Below are positions 60,676 to 64,000 of a stretch of DNA of 64,000 nucleotides, one piece after another. This DNA comes from Phoronis australis. Its lineage: Eukaryota; Phoronida; Phoronidae. Both the position numbers and the translations under genes were made by a program. The stretch's first letter is position 1; each line of letters starts with the position of its first letter. A model generated the notes under the pieces. That model saw only the letters and a list, made by a program, of their open reading frames with translations. It was not told the DNA's origin and did no database searches. Location: the NCBI GenBank assembly GCA_002633005.1, contig NMRA01000003.1:2453159-2517158 (forward strand), given 5' to 3'.

Positions 60676-61228
60676 TTACTATAATACGATTCTACATCAC
60701 TCACTAACAAGAACAAAACCATCAGCAACCCAAGAAAATGATTTGAAGATCATCACACCCTAAAATAATGCATGTTCTCATTGCCCGTGAGTTGAGTGGC
60801 CAGCTCACTCAGCAACAATTCAAACGTAGAGTGAGCATGATAATGCTTTACACCCCAAATTGCTTCAGTTAAGAATTCGACACTGACAACTAAACAGCAG
60901 CAAAATGCCCCTTGAAGAGTTTCACTGCAAAATGAGATGCCAGTCGAAATTGAAATGTTACCATGATGCCAACTATCAACAGTGTCAAATTTTCAGGAAA
61001 AAATGAATCATCCCACAGTGTCACATGATCCCACAAGCACGTATTTGTTCCAAAATACGATATACGCCTGACAAGTTCAGATTTCAATTTTGGCAGATAT
61101 CCCGTTTTACAACTCAAAAACGATGCCTAGTATTCAGGGACAAGAATGGTTCTGGTATGAAATTTCACCATATTAACTGGTTGTGCATTTCACACTGCAA
61201 TATAAGAACTGAAACCGTCAAATGTTAC

Positions 61229-61848
61229 CTTTTAGATCTCACAATATTTATGATGTCAATGCATGCAAAGTTGAGTGCCAAGATCTCGTGGTCCCAGACA
61301 GGATCAGGCAGTAACTTCATATCCATCTGACGATCAGCGTCTAAACCCGCACCTTTCATCAGCTCTTTGACGGCTTTAACGCAGCATGACTCTCTCCACA
61401 TCTGATCTTCCCAGTTCACCATGCAAGGAACTAACTGATAAAACAGTGGCTTGAAAGGCAGAGTTCCCATGTGAATGGGATACAAAACAGGTCCGTTTTT
61501 TGATGAGCGATGGCGACCTAACGCATGATGAAATTCATCAGTCGTCTTCCTAGTGATCGTGTAGACCGAGGTCACTAGAGCTACAACCAGGTCACACTTT
61601 TCTAGAGCCGACACCATGTCAGTGTCGCTAGAAATAGTAAACGTAGTCTGTATCTCAGGCGCCATGCAAGCCAGCAATCTGTTCAGATAAGCAGCATACT
61701 TTTCAGTCAAGTTGGTGTAACTTATTCCAATATGGCAATGACGAGTTTCAACAGAATTCACGCCACCATCAATGTTCAAAACGTTCACTCTATTCTCGAA
61801 CAATTGTTGTCTGTGTTGCTCACAAACTTCACTCAGATTCAGTGGAAC
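61229..61848 (-). CDS. tandem-TIR protein exon: second TIR domain
   Basis: 620 bp after atttcag, read from VPLNLSEVCEQHRQQLFENR. A linker is followed by a second TIR-like domain (about residues 155-270 of the visible protein): strand A CHIGISY, helix EKYAAYLNRLL, strand B TTFTIS, then MVSALEKCDLVVALVTSVYT, helix C TTDEFHHALG, strand D GPVLYPIHMG, and LFYQLVPCMVNWEDQMW. The glutamate of helix C is kept (D-E-F) but the cysteine before it is not. The domain is followed by a helical tail. It ends in phase 2 at AG|gtaaca. TIR domains scaffold immune signalling or cleave NAD; which applies here cannot be read. Confidence 0.8.
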
Positions 61849-62607
61849 CTGAAATTGAAATAGAAAAATATTATTAATAAAAACTTATCAGTAACACAGC
61901 AACTGTTCACTGGATTGAACACAGAACTGATATAAACTTCACATAAGGATCTATTTTTACAGCTCAGCACATACAAAATTGCCTTGTTAAAGTGTCCAAT
62001 CACATGTAAACTTTACTAAATACTTAGCAACATTGAAATATGGTGTCTTCAACTTCCCAAAATGAAAAAGCAGACGATAACTAACTTTAATCAAAACCCA
62101 CACAGTGTCATTATGACAAGTGAAAGGCATACACCGTCTGGTACTTCAACTCAGATTGAGTTTGAAATGGTTCCTAATCATGTCGATTGCTCGGATCCAA
62201 ACAAAGGGGACTCAGAACAGTCTTCCTGATATATCAGGCAGTTAGTGTGTCGAAGTTCATGAACATCTATTGGCAAAGTATAAGATGCCATAGAACAGGA
62301 CAGCTGGGGTGTAATCTCGGCTCTCAAAACTCGCAGGAAACACGTCAATCTTGGATGGTGTGGCTCAGGTCACATAGTTAAACAAGTCAATTTACAACAT
62401 GGTTTACTTTGACTGAAACATGGTGTTCACCCGCCCAGCACAAGAGTAATTCGTTTCCAAAAAAAGAAGTATACCATACATATATACAGTTGCAAAAGGT
62501 TTTACTTTAACAATCATAAAATTAAATAAAATTTCAACTGGTACTGCAATGTATCAGCCCTCTAGTGTATGACATTTAGTGCAATGGACTAAATATAGAT
62601 TAATTAC

Positions 62608-62826
62608 TAGCTTGTTAACAATTCTTGCCTCAACAGTACTGAAGACATGGTCATCAACAACATCTCTCATCAGCCAGTTCTCAACAGCTGCCAACACTTC
62701 ATGGATAACTTGAGTGTAATGCTCCCTGCCATCCAAGATGGGAACTTGGGAGGACGCAAAAGGAATTTCTCCAATCGTTTCTATGGCAATGGGTACCAAG
62801 AAAAACTGAGAGTCACCTCCTTTTTC
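62608..62826 (-). CDS. tandem-TIR protein exon: end of first TIR domain
   Basis: 73 codons, phase 0, after ttattgcag: KGGDSQFFLVPIAIETIGEI then PFASSQVPILDGREHYTQVI and HEVLAAVENWL. FFLVPI is strand D and the following P-F..-Q-V-P-I-L-D region is the loop to strand E of a TIR fold. The exon end is my choice of CTA|gtaatt, the best phase-0 donor that meets the next exon; GTTGAG and GTTAAC upstream are weaker. Confidence 0.7.
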
Positions 62827-63287
62827 CTGCAATAACTTTAGATTATTAACATTCAACACAACTTGGTAAATAAAATTTTCATTAATTTTGCACATGTCAG
62901 GTGTAATTGACAAAAAGTCATGTTTTATTATTCAAAGCCAGATAAACTTGTTGCAAATAATGGAAATGTTATCAAATACTGTATTGAGACATCCACTCTG
63001 TACAGACTGAGATAGTGATAGACTTAATCTTTATTTTTGTTAGAGAAATTTGACAAAGTGACATTTCATTTTTTGCCTAGAGCTAAATTAGAGAAGAATT
63101 ATCATGTATGAAGAAGATGATAAATTAATGCTATGCCTAATATAGTTTACAAGGTTAAAATTAAGAAAATGACAATGCCAAACCGCAGAAGATAACAAAT
63201 TAAAACTAAACATTACTAAAAAGTTTTCTGCAGGGGAAACTTACTATGTGTTGTTATGTGACAGAGAATTTATTTTGCTGAACTCAC

Positions 63288-63424
63288 CCAACACATGTGT
63301 TTTGCCAAGGCGAGATTATACTCCTCAGTACACACCAAAGACTTGATATACTCATTGGATATGAGGGCCAGCATACACCTGGCGCCATCTACAGCATAGT
63401 ACAGAGACTGCTGCCATGTGGAAC
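63288..63424 (-). CDS. tandem-TIR protein exon: second half of first TIR domain
   Basis: Read on the minus strand from ttgcttcag to TGG|gtgagt. The first two bases finish a codon; then STWQQSLYYAVDGARCMLAL, ISNEYIKSLVCTEEYNLALA and KHMCW. Helix B, strand C (MLALIS) and helix C of a TIR domain are visible. C-T-E-E-Y supplies the CxxE glutamate that is catalytic in NAD-cleaving TIR domains. The first half of the domain lies on an exon beyond the right edge. Confidence 0.75.
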
Positions 63425-64000
63425 CTGAAGCAAAAGTAAGGTAACCTAGTAAGTTTTTCCCTGAAACACCAGAATTATAAAGTTTGTATAAAACAAAGGC
63501 AACGGAACTATGAACTTGGTTAAACTAATAAAGAAACAGTTTTGAGTCTCAGATATTGTGTCTTTTTCAGACGCTTGTTAAGAACTGATGAGTTTGAGGA
63601 AATGTGTGCAGAACTTTATGCAATACATTACCCTGTGTCTTAAAGCAGTTATCACGAAGAAAGATGAACCAACTTTTTTTTTCATCAGCGGTGGACAAAG
63701 CAGACAAGTGCAAGACATAAATGGGTCACGTAAATGGGTCGTGTAAGACTTATGGATGTCATGGTAACAGTAGTTAAGATTATGTAGGACCTTACAAAAA
63801 TGTCTAATTTTTGCCAACTTCAGAACATCATAAGTCTCCAAAATGGCTCCATGGGTTTCACATGAAACTTTAACATACTAGGCTACATACACTGTTCTAC
63901 AAAACAATGAGAGGAATTGTTTTTGAAATATTCTACTTTTGCAGCAAAAGCTATCAAAAATAGGACTTACATGAATTTTAAGAAAAAAATAAAGTTGCAT
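63425..64000. other. intron of the tandem-TIR gene
   Basis: No exon carrying the start of the first TIR domain (strand A, helix A, BB loop) is visible on the minus strand, so it must lie beyond 64000. The 87-codon minus frame at 63578-63841 has no recognisable family. Confidence 0.5.

Overview
This window is eukaryotic: its coding sequence is broken into short exons (70 to 620 bp) with GT..AG borders and matching phases, separated by AT-rich, repeat-filled introns of up to about 14 kb. The intact genes, LINE remnants, tRNA-derived SINE pieces and several families of miniature inverted-repeat elements point to an invertebrate animal with a mid-sized genome. A marine deuterostome such as a hemichordate is my guess, but nothing in the window proves it.

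The left 53 kb is one plus-strand gene, the myosin/HSP90 co-chaperone UNC45. Sixteen exons (5561-53043) carry the end of the TPR domain, the central domain and the UCS domain, ending in a stop. The first exon or exons (about 70 residues of TPR) lie left of the window or were not found. One internal exon of about 30 residues is missing from the 31.5-42.3 kb interval, which also holds a 319-base assembly gap (34087-34405) next to a 12-bp satellite. Everything found plus these two missing parts comes to about 935 residues, the usual UNC45 size.

The UNC45 introns hold most of the unusual DNA. There are exons of an unrecognised gene in the same orientation (about 15.7-19.2 kb), a frameshifted antisense ubiquitin-specific-protease fragment (40.9-41.3 kb), a LINE remnant (25.8-27.0 kb) and two copies of a TA-flanked CCGTATTCGCC terminal-inverted-repeat element. 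Several long fold-backs are present. A ~146-bp monomer is arranged as a three-monomer higher-order repeat, bounded by short inverted motifs, and recurs at several places. A minisatellite at 44.9-45.5 kb was made by tandem copying of an UNC45 exon/5' splice-site junction.

The right end (58360-63424, minus strand, convergent with UNC45) carries the last five exons of a protein with two TIR domains in tandem. Its 5' part lies beyond the right edge. One of its introns holds an 799-bp element with inverted ends and a TTA target duplication. No operons, CRISPR arrays, rRNA or intact tRNA genes were seen. No functional link between UNC45 and the TIR gene can be read from the sequence.
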